Assembly: GCA_026419785.1 (NCBI GenBank)
Contig: JAODTK010001166.1
Coordinates: 41,001 to 105,000, forward strand
Length of the DNA stretch: 64,000 nt
Direction of reading: 5' to 3'
DNA from: Sclerodactyla briareus
Lineage: Eukaryota; Echinodermata; Holothuroidea; Dendrochirotida; Sclerodactylidae
The first letter of the stretch is position 1. The number at the start of each line of letters is the position of its first letter. The notes beneath the pieces are model-generated. The model was not told the origin of the DNA. It worked only from the letters and a program-made list of their open reading frames with translations, and did no database searches. Below are positions 47,246 through 58,870 of the stretch, piece after piece. Made by a program: the position numbers and the translations under genes.

Positions 47246-49367
47246 TCAGAAACACACAGGTTGCGGAGTACCTGGGCTGAAGTGGTCCAAGTACTGAGGC
47301 GGCTCGGAGCGGTTAGCACTAGAACAGTATATAGACAAGATACCAGGCGGGCCATAAGATCAACCAACTAACTGAACAAGAAATTCTCGGGACCGTCCAC
47401 ATAATCAGCAGGGTGCTTCATCTCCCATAATCCGGGTGGGATTCCGAGGTCGAGACCACTGGAAAGAGTCAAGCTAATAGAGAGCTGCAGTAGAACAAGA
47501 GAGACAATAATAAGTCGCAATCGAGGCTCTATACACGACAGGAGGTTTCTACAGATACCCGGGTGGGGATTAACAGTATTACGCTGTGTCTTCATAAGCC
47601 CTCACGGGTGAATTTCAGCAATTGAGGATGAAATGCACTCTCAAAGCAAATACTGTGGCGTCGCTCAAGTCCATGATGTTTTGGTCATGAGCCAAGATAC
47701 ATTTTGCTAACCAACACATCAACACGCTTGTGGTGATGTTTTTTTTTCGTGATTTGTCTCTCTTGACAAAATTAGAAAACATTTCAAAAATAGGTAAATA
47801 TGTCCTTTCTTCCCCATTCACTCCGAGTACATGCCGTTCAAGTCCTGGAAACCATCTTCGTCTTGACACATTCCATCTTGTTTAACAATAAATACGCTCA
47901 TCCGACTAGTCTAATAATCCCCCAACTTCCACCTATTTTGATTTTCAAGGATAAACTTGAATGGCTGTGTACTTTAATTTGGCCCAAATTCTGGAAACTT
48001 TTAATTATACCAAATTTCCTTTATATCCAGAATATCATGAATAAATATGAGAAATTGGATTTTAGTAATTTTAATCCAATCTTGTGTATACAATTTTGGG
48101 TTTTTTGCGATGTTTTTTCCTTTATTTTTAATTAGTTTCAAAGCAAGTGGGGGTACCAGCCTGTGATATAAAAATATGCCAAAAATTTAGATTTGCTAGT
48201 TTTGTTGGTCAATATGCAGATTTCTCCTAGTTTTGGGAGGAACGTGCATTCCCATGCAGACTTTCCAACTTGTCAAAAGTTTAAATCATTCAGCCACTGC
48301 AATCGCGTCTTGGTAAAATGTGAGAATATTTAAACATCAATTCGTCCCCACAATACGAATCCCACGTTTAATTCACGTTTGCCTAAAGTTTAAACAAATG
48401 TTTTCTTGCCTTATGGTTGTTTTCAAATATGACATGACTTCAAATATGACATTCAGGAAAGTAGCCAATGCAATATCTTTAGATTGCTACTCAGAATGTA
48501 GGATTGCAATACAGCTGTGAATATAGTTATACTAGTTATACTGCTGGTTTGCCATATAGTCATTATCGCCATTCCAAGTAAACTGGGGCTCAGAATGCGC
48601 CCATGATATTGGCAGAAATTTGCACCCAGCTGATCAGGGCGGCATCCATGTATTTGGCTTCAGGGGTGATATGTGTTCCAAGGTGTTTGCTAATTTATCT
48701 CGGCTCTACCCCAACTGATAGTGGCGCTCCACCTATAGATCGTAACCGCGGTATTGAGCTTTTCACGGTTGTCAATGCGCATGCTTACCACTCTGTCATT
48801 TCGCCCTATGTTACAAACTGTTACCACTCTTTGGAAACGCAACCAAGTAATCTCATCCTTTCCCGATGTTTCTGTTGATCAGTATGGGTTGGAATATGTT
48901 TTGTGCTAGTGGGATGTGTAATTCCCATCGAGGAGGGGGGGGGGGGGTTCGCATGAGTTATTTTCTATTTCGTGCAACGCCGAACTGCTTGTGTACCGCT
49001 ATGACCTTTGACATAGTCTCATTAATCGTGACATTGAAAAGGTGTATTCAACTTGCACATTCCACACCAGCAGACAGAGTATTCGTCAACATTGGGAATG
49101 TAGAAATAATTGATTATTGTTGTAAGGCCTACGATCAGTAGTAACTAACGAAGGCTGTGGGAAATCGGCTGTGCTATCAAACGAAACCTGCCGGGCCTCG
49201 CAGCTTGAGCCGTACTATCCGGCTGGCTACCATATGAAAGAAAGTAGTAGATGAATAAATGAACAGTAGTGGCCTATTGTCTTTTAAAATACAATACTCT
49301 TGCTAATTTGGAACTGAGCTGGGCGACTGTTAAAATAACTACACCGTTTTTGCTTCTGTCTTCTCAG

Positions 49368-49535
49368 AATCCTTCTACGATGCATATTATTCAAATCACC
49401 ATCGCGGCGTTTCTGGTGTGTACAGCGTCCGCACAAACATTGACTGTGGATAATGGAGGGCCGTGGGGAGGCTGGGCACACTCCTGGGACTACTGGCTCG
49501 TGGACCGTTTGGCGATTGCAATAAAACGTATGAAG
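49368..49535 (+). pseudogene. VMO-I first coding exon only, duplicated remnant
   Basis: Acceptor TTCTCAG at 49361-49367, ATG at 49380, 52 codons to donor AAG/GTACTG at 49535/49536. The signal peptide is identical to the full gene. After 'WAHSWDY' the conserved Cys-Ala-His-Gly becomes W-L-V-D through offsetting indels, so the conserved cysteine is lost although the exon stays in phase (156 versus 153 coding bases). Exons 2 and 3 are absent from the following sequence, which joins intron 1 to intron 2 material near 50410 and ends at 50815. It is a gene fragment unless exons lie elsewhere. Confidence 0.8.
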
Positions 49536-49789
49536 GTACTGAATTATATCGTTCGCAACTTTCTGTTTGTAGATATCTATGATTATTCTCATGAATTAGT
49601 GATATTAAAGTGGAGGGTAATGTCCATTTTTCCACGATAACGCATTGCTATCACCAATTGCCTTCACCAGATATGGTGGAGCAAGAATATAACGAATTGT
49701 CACATCCATCCGAATACACCATTTTTAGTGGGGTATCACATTATGTCATGTGTCTGTATCTACGATAGAGATTTATTTGAAATTTGAAA

Positions 49790-50405
49790 AATAGTTGGTT
49801 TAGTTCAGTTTAAGAAGTAAATGTCCCCATCAAACGACCTGAATCCACCACAACCAAGAAGATGAATAATAACAGACCTGATCATACGCCCGCAATTGAA
49901 AACAGGTCAAGACTGCATTGCCACTGTCAGATCAAACTACACCTTCGAAAAGAAATGTTTCCCGGATGTCTAATCTGCAACATTTGCAAAAACGCTCGGG
50001 ACAATGTCCCCTATCAGTGGTTACATTAGGAAATCTAAAACGTAATCGGAGGGAGGCCATAATAGCCATGGACAATTTTGAAGATCCGAATCAAATCACT
50101 ATCTTTATTCACATTATCATAAGGCAATCTCTCGGACAAGCATTTTCTGGTAGCCCTCCACAGGACGTTATCAATTAGCGTCTTAAACCTCGCATAATGA
50201 TTCCCCACTTGCACTATACCAATTGTGTTAAAACAGCCTGACGTAAATACCTTCATCAAGAACTTGAATTTCGTTTAATCCAGATGACGTCCCAACTACT
50301 TTTCCTAGCAATCTCCGCACACTGCTGAGAAGGGTCCAATGAAGCATTAAAATACACAATAAATCTATTTGAAATGTCCGCGAATACTCTTACTAATTAA
50401 AACTA
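49790..50405 (-). mobile_element. CR1-like LINE 3' fragment, paralogous copy
   Basis: The minus strand has 'LWRATRKCL' (compare VQRRATKMI), 'LPYDNVN' and 'DLIRIFKIVHGYYGL', the post-RT region typical of CR1-type ORF2. Equivalent to 30117-30760. Confidence 0.7.
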
Positions 50406-50714
50406 AAGAACGCAGTCAAAGAAAGCCAGGTCAATTGAAGTCAAGTAAACACGAAATGAATCCAGAAGTTTAAATTTAGTGTCGCTTTTGGATGAGTGTA
50501 CACAGACCAAATTGTAGCATCACGTTTTGTGCGCACCTCTCATCTCTCAACACATGGCTAGGAAAGGAGCGCAGTAGCCGCTTGCTCCCTCCTGGGGTTC
50601 GCGACCTTCGTCGTTGATTCCACAGTATGCCGCGTATCCTGATGAGAATTATGCAATGTTAAGTTAATTGGATGTTAACCACATCAACATAGTTTCAGCC
50701 ATCTCACGTTGAAT

Positions 50715-50760
50715 AGCACCATTGTGCGGCAGCGTGTTTTTTTTTTTTTTGGCGGCCATG
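50715..50760. repeat. T-run in duplicated intron-2 sequence
   Basis: Fifteen T at 50737-50751 before 'ggcggcc', corresponding to the T/G runs at 34279-34330. Confidence 0.85.
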
Positions 50761-50815
50761 TCGCTAGATCGTGAATAAAACCTCCAGCATTGTAAAATGA
50801 TCTTCTGCTAGACTT

Positions 50816-52052
50816 CATTGAAGATATTTTCATATTGGAGATATCTCCACAGTTTTTCTATAAAAATGAAACGGCTTGACATAATTTTGGAGATATCCAC
50901 AATTATTTGCAATTATCTTCGAATATTTGAGGATATCTGCAAATCATTTGAAGATATCTGTAATTGTCCATTGAAAAAACTCGCCAAATTCTGAATAAAA
51001 AATTAAAAACGTGCTGCAATTTTGATATCAACAATTCAATTGCAGTGTAGATATCTTACTAATGACTTTGATGATATCTCCAATTCAATGGTAGATAATC
51101 AAAATAGTAAATATCGTATATCTAATTTACATTCAACATATCCGGTGGTGTGGTAGATATCTAGTTGAATTGGCATGATATCCAACCATGAATTGTAGAT
51201 ATCCAAGTGCGCAGCCATGGTCTGAAAGTTGGGGGGTCAAGAGCACCTTGTGACGGCTCCGAAGCAGTGATGGGAAACATTTTTATGTGAAAATTCATTA
51301 TGTCAGGGAGACCTTACCCAAAAGTTGGTGAGTCCTGACCCCCCTGGGGCCCCTCTAGTGGCTGCGCCCTTGTAGCAATATCTGTATAGAAATTGTCGAA
51401 TATCTATGACTCTTGTAGACCTAACATCATTGTAGATTGTAGATTTTCTAGATATCAGCAATGATTCTGCGGATAAACGCCAGTTCGATTATAAGTGCGC
51501 ATGCTCACCACGAACAGTTCGGGGAATAACGAGATCGGTCAATTCTCCCCCAATGAAATTTCGTAACGGCCCTCAATTATTAAACTGTCAACCACCCTAT
51601 TGTCAAACACAACCAATTCTCCCATGTTTTATCGGATGTTATTGTTGAGAAGACTGGGGAGAAATCTGAAGTTTCCTGATGACAGATTCGTATTTTTCGT
51701 GCAGTGGAGTTCGAAAGATCGTTCTGCATACTACTGTACGTTTCCACCGTCGAACTGCAGTCTTTTCTCCATGGCCTTTTCATCATTTATCATCTCCTTA
51801 ACGTACATGGCTTAATTGCTCCCGGTGGATATCTCCAAATATTTGAAGATATCAATATTGATTACAGATATCTTCAAATAATTGTAGATATCTCCAAAAT
51901 TAATATATATCAACCATTCGAAGATATCACCAAATAGTAATTCAGGATATCTTTCCAATAGTTGAAGATATCTCTAATTGACGTGTAGATCTCTTTAAAT
52001 ATTGGAGATATCTACACATGATTTGCAAATATCTTCAAATATTTCAAGTATC
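50816..52052. repeat. Array of GATATC-centred palindromic units, about 20-bp period
   Basis: GATATC (often GATATCT) recurs at roughly 20-25 bp in two blocks, 50816-51215 and 51824-52052, with a few in 51370-51470. In the second block, spacers such as 'ccaaatatttgaa', 'tcaaataattgta' and 'taaatattgga' are themselves near-palindromes, so whole units have dyad symmetry. The blocks are separated by a small MITE and about 450 bp of other sequence. No coding frame. Confidence 0.75.
51204..51372. mobile_element. Small MITE with 14-bp terminal inverted repeats
   Basis: CAAGTGCGCAGCCA at 51204-51217 pairs with TGGCTGCGCCCTTG at 51359-51372 (13 of 14 match). The element is 169 bp, non-coding, with 'tgaaagttgggg' near its left end, and sits inside the GATATC array. 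Related copies lie at 56547-56673 and 61256-61372. Confidence 0.65.
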
Positions 52053-52479
52053 GGCAAAATTTGTGAACGCTCCAAATACGATAAACTAAAACGGCTTTGC
52101 CCCTACGCAGCGTGTGATTGTGCCTTGATAACTGATCCTCTACGGTTGGCAGGTTGTACAGTACATGACCGTAGGAATTTTGCTAATCATACTAGGCATA
52201 AGGGATCTTGGGAATTGATATGCGTAGAGAAAAAAGTCTCGAGCAACTCGAGGAAGGTGGGGTGCAACGGGGTCATGGGTAATCACTGCAACAGCACCCC
52301 GGCGGCTAAAACGAGAGTGAGCAAGACACTATTATTTTTATATGGTCGAACTTTACAGTGGACTGCCCCATGTTCTCCCCTCTACGATGCATGACAATGT
52401 GAGAATTAATGCGCCCAATGTCAAGTTCCCATAAATCGAATACGGGGAGGGTGGCGTTGTTGCTGGCGATACTACATAC

Positions 52480-52562
52480 ATACATACATACAACGACATA
52501 CTACATACATCATACAACATACATACACATCCATACATCCCATACATACATACACTACATAC
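52480..52562. repeat. CATA microsatellite
   Basis: (CATA)n with interruptions, directly beyond the 3' end of the minus-strand LINE fragment. Confidence 0.95.
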
Positions 52563-53100
52563 ACATATTTATAGAGCGCGGACAACTTACAAGATCTATG
52601 CACTGTGCAGAAGGAAACATTAGTTGAATGGGAAAATGTTGTTTCAACTGTTTCTTGAAGACGAAACAGGAGCCTCGGATATGAACAGGCATTCCAGACT
52701 CTAGGACCGCAGAAAGCCCATACCCTATAGCCGCAATCTGTACGAGGGGCTGGGGAAAACCTGGTGAAATCAAGGATGGTCGCACAATAGCCTGCTTGAA
52801 AACAGATCAGGGAAATACCAGATTTGAAAGCAGCATCTATAATTTCTGCGATAGTTGAGGATACACGTTTTGGGAGACCATCAAGTTTTGAAAATTTACT
52901 GGGGGGGTTCAGTCAGGAATTGGGCGGTAATTAGGGTAAATATCGACAAGGAATACAGAAAAAAAATCAATATTCAAATGTTACATTGCTCGAGTTGTTT
53001 TTGCAAGGCGCATTTTTCCAATGGAGTACCTGAATGAAAAATGAAAATTGTTACAATGTAGCACATACTACTTAAGATTCAGGCAACTGTTCAGGTAAAA
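52555..53100 (-). mobile_element. LINE 3' end (L2/CR1-like tail), unit 1
   Basis: The minus strand encodes a degraded C-terminus: 'GPRVWNA' (compare GPRLWNSLP), 'FKKQLKQHF' (compare FKRQLKTHLF) and 'QCIDLVSCPR', then a stop and the (TATG)n microsatellite. This is the layout of a 3'-end LINE insertion with a simple-repeat tail. The upstream limit is uncertain. Confidence 0.55.
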
Positions 53101-53239
53101 TCCGCCTACCCACCAAAAAGACTAGCTTCTTGTCTATAAAAAATATTAATTGGCTGATTACATAAAATTGTAAGAGCAGGAGGCGAACGCAACTGCAGAT
53201 ATAGCCTGTAATTCTTCATTCATCAACTTTTCGTTCGTT

Positions 53240-54060
53240 ATCATGGTGAAGTAATCTTTTAATGTGTTGATAGGTTACCATTGGCCATCGACAAGTTGTG
53301 GGAAAGTTAATACGCTTCTTTCAGAAAAATTGATATCAGACAATGGCTCAGTTTAGAAGGCATGCAATTTGTCGTTAATGAGTGGTCTGTGACTCAGTGA
53401 CCTCTATTCCAACTGTCCAAGATACCTAAATCCACCGTTTTAGTGAGTGCGTATGTGCAGACTGTCAAGAGTGCAATGTTGAAGCAAAACAGTCCAAACA
53501 GATGGGATATGCTCGGTAATGTCTCTGAGAACTACGCGAATTGATTCTCTAAACACCTTGCCGAACTACTGCAAGCGTTCGAAGGTATAAAACTAATGTC
53601 CTAGTAGGGTAAAAATCGAGCCCAAAACCGCTATGGCCACTGTCTGTAGGAAAAGACAGAACCAACAAAAACGTAATCACGAACGTTCATCTAGCAACAA
53701 GGTCCCTCATACAAAAAAAACTTAAAATTACAAATTAAAATCCGTAGGAAAGGCAGTTTATGTTCAGAATCAGGTCCCAGTAGATTGGTTTCCTGTTTCA
53801 AGCAAAATTATTGACGAGAGGCCAGAACAAGGTCCCTATGTGGGTGAGCTCATTCCTTCTGGAATGGGGTTCAGGAGAACTCGTAGTGACATGAACGAGA
53901 GTAATGGGAACTTGTTGATTTTTCAAAAGAATGAGTCTGATGCACGGTCAGAGCATGAACCAGAGGACCATTCAGCATCAGGTCCCACTTCAAATGATCT
54001 CTATCGTGATCTAATAAAGATTGTCAAGGCAATACAACCTGCGACCGGTAGGCCCCTTCA
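53240..54060 (+). mobile_element. Ty3/gypsy-type integrase C-terminal half, unit 1
   Basis: Plus-strand frames contain 'LISDNG' at 53329-53347, the second catalytic Asp region of retroelement integrases, then a degraded 'RY.KS..LV...VQTVKSA' region (about 53425-53480) and 'LAELL' (about 53560). An integrase C-terminal segment follows with 'VYVQNQ' (about 53760) and R-R-T-R-S-D near 53870-53890. Indels and stops break it. The open frame 53840-54172 covers only its end. No gag, protease or reverse transcriptase was recognised. Confidence 0.68.
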
Positions 54061-54168
54061 ACCGTTCGGGTCGTTTTTCTGCTGTCAAACCAAAGCAAAT
54101 TCGCGATTAATAAGTATTCACTCTAGAGGGTTTCAGTCAGTTCGTGCAGTGTTAATCGCGTATTTTTT

Positions 54169-54260
54169 GTAAGGGGTATATGATGTTAATATTTTTCCTC
54201 ATCTATATATGGCGTTGAATATTCATTACATATTACTTATGATTGAGTAGCCAACATGGG
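54169..54260 (+). other. Possible polypurine tract and LTR edge, unit 1
   Basis: 'gtaaggggtata' at 54169-54180 after the integrase frame, followed by 'tgatgttaatattttt', looks like a polypurine tract and the start of a 3' LTR. Unit 2 has 'gaaggggtaatatta' then 'tgttgaatatttttcc'. No second LTR copy was found, so this stays tentative. Confidence 0.3.
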
Positions 54261-54560
54261 CGTCGATCCTGGGGGAGTGGGGGGACAGGGGCCACGTCCC
54301 CCCCCCCTTTTCGAGTGGGAGGGCATCATACAATGTCCACCCACTTTTTGACTCTCGCTGAGACGAAAGTACATGTCGTTCACACCGTACCGTATCCGTT
54401 ACTAGCTGTGGTGGGCGGAAAAATATTGAGAAAGCAGGGCCTCACAAAGACCACAGTGGCCTTTATGTCCGAACCCTATTGTCCAAGATTTCCGCACGAT
54501 GCGCGCCGGGGGGGCAAACGATATGTAACAGTTGCTTCTATAGTGTCGTGAGCGATGCAC
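54243..54560. repeat. GC-rich interspersed repeat
   Basis: Starts 'aacatgggcgtcgatcctgg' with G- and C-runs. A related sequence in the opposite orientation ends at about 62735 ('gagatcgacgcgtacgccat'). Second copy at 59023-59330. Confidence 0.5.
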
Positions 54561-56140
54561 TTTGAAGGTATATTCTGGCGATATGAAGCTCTTATGCAAG
54601 TTTTCTCACCAGAACCATAAGTGAGACTATTCTATATATGTTGTTTTTAAACAATTAGAGGTAGATTCACAATAAAATGTAAGCCATTGATTACAACACG
54701 AAGCGTTGGCAAACGAGGCGGATGAGGAGTCAGACTGCTCCAACCATTAGTGAAGTAAAGCAGTTTTGCAGATCGGAGGAACAGACCGCTTCAATAAAAC
54801 AAAGAATAGGCACAATTCAGGCATACAAACCTGCCAAAGTGGATAAATGCGCCCGCAATGTCCGCAGTTTTGCCGATTTTATCGTGTCGAAAAGCCCGAT
54901 GATATGAGCAAAATTTGTCATCTTGTCAATTTGATGTTGTGATTTTATCGATGTTCAAGAGAATTGTCGAAAAACTTCGTCCGTTTCGGTATCCTGATGG
55001 AATTGTTTCGCCGTCAGTAACTGTAGACCACGTGCACGATAGCGAAGAATACTCGTAAAAAAACTATTTTGAGTGCATTTTTTAAAGTCTGGGACCATAT
55101 TTTACACATTGCTTTCGCTAGACAATCGCATTTCTAGCCAGCTGAGGCATCGATAGACGAGCCTTCAATTTGAACAATATATAATTTGCACTTCACTTTC
55201 ACAAAAACAGGTCCGTGGCCCATGATCCGAACGAGACAGCAAACAATTGTGGAGGCGTCGATATATCCCTACATTGTACTGCGCTATAAGAAACAAATAT
55301 TTATGTTAACAAAACCCGGGCAATAAATGTATAATTCTAGCAAAAATGATAAGCATTTTTTTACAATCATAGACTATATACCAGGAAACCGTGCGAAATT
55401 TTCACACCGTTTGACTTTTGTGTGTTTAACCTCCTTCATGAATTGCAACAAAATTCTAGCAACTTGTGACTGTCTGTCTGTCTGCTGTCTGTGTCAAAAT
55501 TTCCGTCGAAAGAACGGTACGAGCCTACGAGAGGCAAAACGAACAATTATAACCTGGTTCTCTAGAATTGGCCTAACCGGTCTGACTTCCAGGCCTTTTC
55601 CCCTAGACCCCAACTAAGGTTGTCCCATGGAGGTGGGATTCCAGGCAATAACCAAAGAGAGAACTTACTTTCTACACTGCCGTTCAAAGTGGTGGACATT
55701 ACAGCGACAGCACATTTTCGCACAAAACAATAAATTTCAAGAGCATGAACTTGTAACCTAGCAGAGCCAAAAAGTTTTTCAAGGGGACGGTGAACCCTGA
55801 CTGCCCTGCCTGAACCCCTCTCAAAGGGCCCTATATAAATGTTCGCCCCCTCGCCCTAGTCCGAAAATGTCCTTACGTCACTGCTGCCGACGAGTGAACA
55901 TAAATCTAGACTCAGTGAACGATCTAAGTTTCCTTTCTTTCTGCAACATGAAATCACATGGCACTTCTAATATAATTTCATCACACCGGGGCGAACAATA
56001 CCTTCACCCAATAAACCAATTTGAGCTACGCCCCAGTCTGGACAGAGTAACGAGGCTACATAGTTTGGTTCAGAATTCATTAATTGTAAATCCAAACTGC
56101 TTTGACTTCTGTCTCGGACACTTACCAATTGGGGGGGGGC
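54561..56140. other. Unassigned sequence of tandem unit 1
   Basis: No gene was recognised. Open frames at 54722-54907, 55327-55617 and 55867-56211 are disrupted in unit 2. A short (CTGT)n lies at 55479-55500. Confidence 0.4.
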
Positions 56141-56546
56141 GTAGGCCCTTTGAAGAGCGCAAAGGGGGTTATTCTGAGATGAAAAATTCGGGCAGCAAAA
56201 ATTGCCAATAATTCGGCGGGAAAATCGGACGAAAAAAGGCAAAGAGGAGGAAATCCCAAAAGGCTGCTGATGGCCTGAATTTTTCAATCAAACGCCCGAA
56301 AACAATGCAATTTTTTTTTCGCAAAGGCCTTCGCGCGTGGCTGCTTTTCTGTCGTTTAGGCAAAACCTGTTCTGCAAAAAAATCAGAAGGGTCCCGTACG
56401 CCTAGGCCAGTTCATCAGCACTTTTTCTCCTCTCGAATTTATTATTCTGCAGTCGCCCTACGAATGCATGAGGACCAAATTTGTTCACTGAATGTGCTCA
56501 AAACAAGCTGGCAACTAGGCATCACATTGTCTTTGCATAATAGTCA

Positions 56547-56673
56547 AGGGTGCAATTCTCCTGGCTGAAAGTTGAGGGTCCCAGGCGGTCAAGAGTGAAA
56601 TCACATATGTACGGAGGACTTCGAAAAGTTGGAGATCACGACCTCACAAAGACTGCGTTGACTGCGCCCTTGG
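56547..56673. mobile_element. MITE-like element related to 51204-51372
   Basis: The left end, 'tcaagggtgcaattctcc', is inversely matched by 'actgcgcccttgga' at the right. The internal 'ctggctgaaagttg' and 'ggtcaagagtg' match the 51204 element. Copy in unit 2 at 61256-61372. Confidence 0.5.
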
Positions 56674-57306
56674 ATTGAAATAGTCGTTCAGATAACACCG
56701 TATATTCTAATTTGACCAACATTTATTCCATTCATTTTTTCAACCCCAAGTTTAGGTGATATTGTAAATCTATGGCCAATATAGTAAGATGGGAAAGTAT
56801 ATCATCGGAATGCTAAGAACCAACTTAGCCAATCAGTCATAAAATCCGAGACTGGGTCGGGCCGGTTGCAGGATAATTTGGAGAGGAAAACACTAACGAA
56901 AATACCCAAATTCGGAGGAGATAGTGAAGAAATTTGGGTAAAGTAAAATGAAAAGTTTTTCAATTATGGATTTGGTCCGCTAACGTTTTGCAAGGTGTAC
57001 AGTATCGGACCGTGGAATTGTGCCTAATCATTCTAAGAATAGGGACTGGGGGAATTGATACTTGCGAGAGAAAAAAGTCTCGAGCAACTCGAGGAAGGTG
57101 GGGTGCACACGGGGGCATGGTATTCACTGAAACAGCACCCCGGCTGCTAAACGAGAGTGGAGCAAGACACACTTATTTTATATGGCGACTTACAGTGACG
57201 CGCCCATGTTCTCCCCTCTATCTACGATGCATGACATGTGAGAATTAATCGCAACTGTCAAGGTTCCCCATAAATCGAATACGGGAGGGGTGGCGTTGCT
57301 GGCGAT

Positions 57307-57412
57307 ACATACATACATACATCCATACATACATACATACATCCATACATACATACCATACATACTACATAACATACATACATACAACATACATACATAC
57401 ATACACATATTG
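57307..57412. repeat. CATA microsatellite
   Basis: (CATA)n with 'ccata' interruptions, the counterpart of 52480-52562. The frames 57190-57441 (minus) and 57290-57496 (plus) translate the repeat and are artefacts. Confidence 0.95.
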
Positions 57413-57425
57413 GATAGAGCGCACC

Positions 57426-57900
57426 TTACCAATCTATGCACTGTGCAGAAGGAAACATTAGTTGAATGGGAAAATGTTGTTTCAACTGTTTCTTGAGACA
57501 GAAACCAGGACGGCCATCGATATGAACAGCATCTCCAGACTCTATGACCGCAGAAAGCCCTATAAACCTATAGCCCAATCGTACGCTGGGCCGAAAACCT
57601 CGTGAAATCAAAGGATGGTTCGCACAATAGCCTGCTTGAAAACATCTGGAACATACCAGATTTGAAGAAGCATCTTCATTTCTGCGATAGGTGAAGGAGT
57701 CAAGTTTGGGAGGACACTCAGTTTTGAAATTTACGGTTCAGGCAGGAATTGGGCGATTAGGGTAATAGAACAGCCAGGAAATACGACAAAAATCAATTTC
57801 AAAGTGTATACCTTGCTCGAGTTGTTTTTGCAAAGGCGCATTTTTACAATGGAGTAGCCTGATATGAAAAGAAATTGTTACATTATCACATGAACTATAT
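57426..57900 (-). mobile_element. LINE 3' end (L2/CR1-like tail), unit 2
   Basis: Duplicate of 52555-53100. The minus strand retains 'LKKQLKQHFPIQ' and 'QCID' before the microsatellite, and differs by several indels. Confidence 0.55.
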
Positions 57901-58059
57901 AAGATTCAGCAACTGTTCAGGTAAATCCGCCTAAACCCACCAAAAAGACTAGGCTTCTTGTCTCTAAAAATATTAATTGCTGATTACATAAAATTGTAAG
58001 AGCAGGAAGGCGAACGCAACTGCAGATAAATCAGCCTGTAATTCTTCATTCATCAACTG

Positions 58060-58870
58060 TTTCGTTCAGTTATCTGTGAATAAGCTTGTATTGTTGATAG
58101 TTACCATGTGGCCATCGACAAGTTGTGGGATAAGTTAATACGCTTCTTTTCAGCAAAATTGATTTCAGACAATGGCAGTCAGTTTAGAAGTCATGCAATT
58201 TGTTAATGATTGGTCTGTGCACCTTGACCTCTTAGTCCAACTGTCCCAAGCTAGTCCTAAATACCACAGTTTTAATTGAGCGTTATGTGCAACTGTCCAC
58301 GAGTGCAATGTGAAGCAAAACAGGCCAAACAGATGGGGAATATGGCTCGGTAACTGCTCTGAGAACTACGCGAATTGATTCTCTAAACACCTGCCGAACT
58401 ACTGAACTGTCGAAGGTATAAAACTAATGTCCTAGTAGGGTACAAATCGAGCCCAACACCGCGATGGCCACTGTCTGTAAGGAAGACAAGACAAACAAAA
58501 ACGGAATCACGACGTCATCTAGCAAACAAGGTCCCTCATCCGTAGGAAAGGCAGTTTTATGTTCAGAATCAGGTCACTAGTCAGTGGTTTCCTGCAAAGT
58601 ATTTGACGAGAGGCCAGAACAGGTCTATGTGGTTAGCAGTCCTTCTGGAATGTTCCGGAGATCCTCGTAGTGGACATAACAGAGTAAGTGAACTGTGTGA
58701 TTTTTTCAAAGCTGAGTCTGATGCGAACGGTCGAGCAGACCCAAGAGGACCATTCGCAGCAGGTCCCACTTCAATGATCTCTATCGTGCTCTCTAAAAAT
58801 GTACAGGCAATACAACCTGCGACGTAGGCCCTCTCATCAAACCCGTTCGGGTCGGTCTGTCAAACCAAAG
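58060..58870 (+). mobile_element. Ty3/gypsy-type integrase C-terminal half, unit 2
   Basis: Contains 'ISDNG' coding sequence at about 58163-58176 and the same downstream order as unit 1, with different indels and a shortened C-terminal part. The minus-strand frame 58581-58769 is antisense to it. Confidence 0.6.

Larger units (their letters stand above)
37690..50815 (+). repeat. Segmental duplication, short copy
   Basis: A collinear, shortened version of 2690-34390 lying about 3.3 kb downstream in the same orientation. It lacks the linker-histone pair, the CR1-like LINE, the 23782-25425 insertion, the reverse transcriptase part of the L1-like fragment and VMO-I exons 2 and 3. It has its own insertion at about 42256-44240. 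The far end falls at about 50815, where the 'gctagact' shared with 34392 stops and the GATATC array begins. Confidence 0.85.
52143..56976 (+). repeat. Tandem duplication unit 1, about 4.8 kb
   Basis: Starts near 'ggttgtacagtacatgaccg' and ends near 'ttttcaattatggatttgg'; the next unit begins within a few bases. It contains in order a CATA microsatellite, a LINE 3' end (minus), an integrase tail (plus), a GC-rich interspersed repeat at about 54250-54500, unassigned sequence, and repeats at about 56150-56350. Similarity to unit 2 is continuous, with many small indels. Confidence 0.88.

Noticed and set aside
50816..52052. CRISPR-like reading of regularly spaced short repeats
   Set aside because: The units are palindromic, about 20 bp, diverged and without unique spacers, and the genome is eukaryotic.
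52353..52627. Open frames over the CATA arrays (also 57190-57496)
   Set aside because: They translate the tetranucleotide repeat into Tyr-Ile-His-Thr or Met-Tyr-Val-Cys repeats; not genes.
53840..54172. Candidate host gene of 110 codons
   Set aside because: It is the end of a Ty3/gypsy-type integrase frame, repeated in disrupted form in the second tandem unit.
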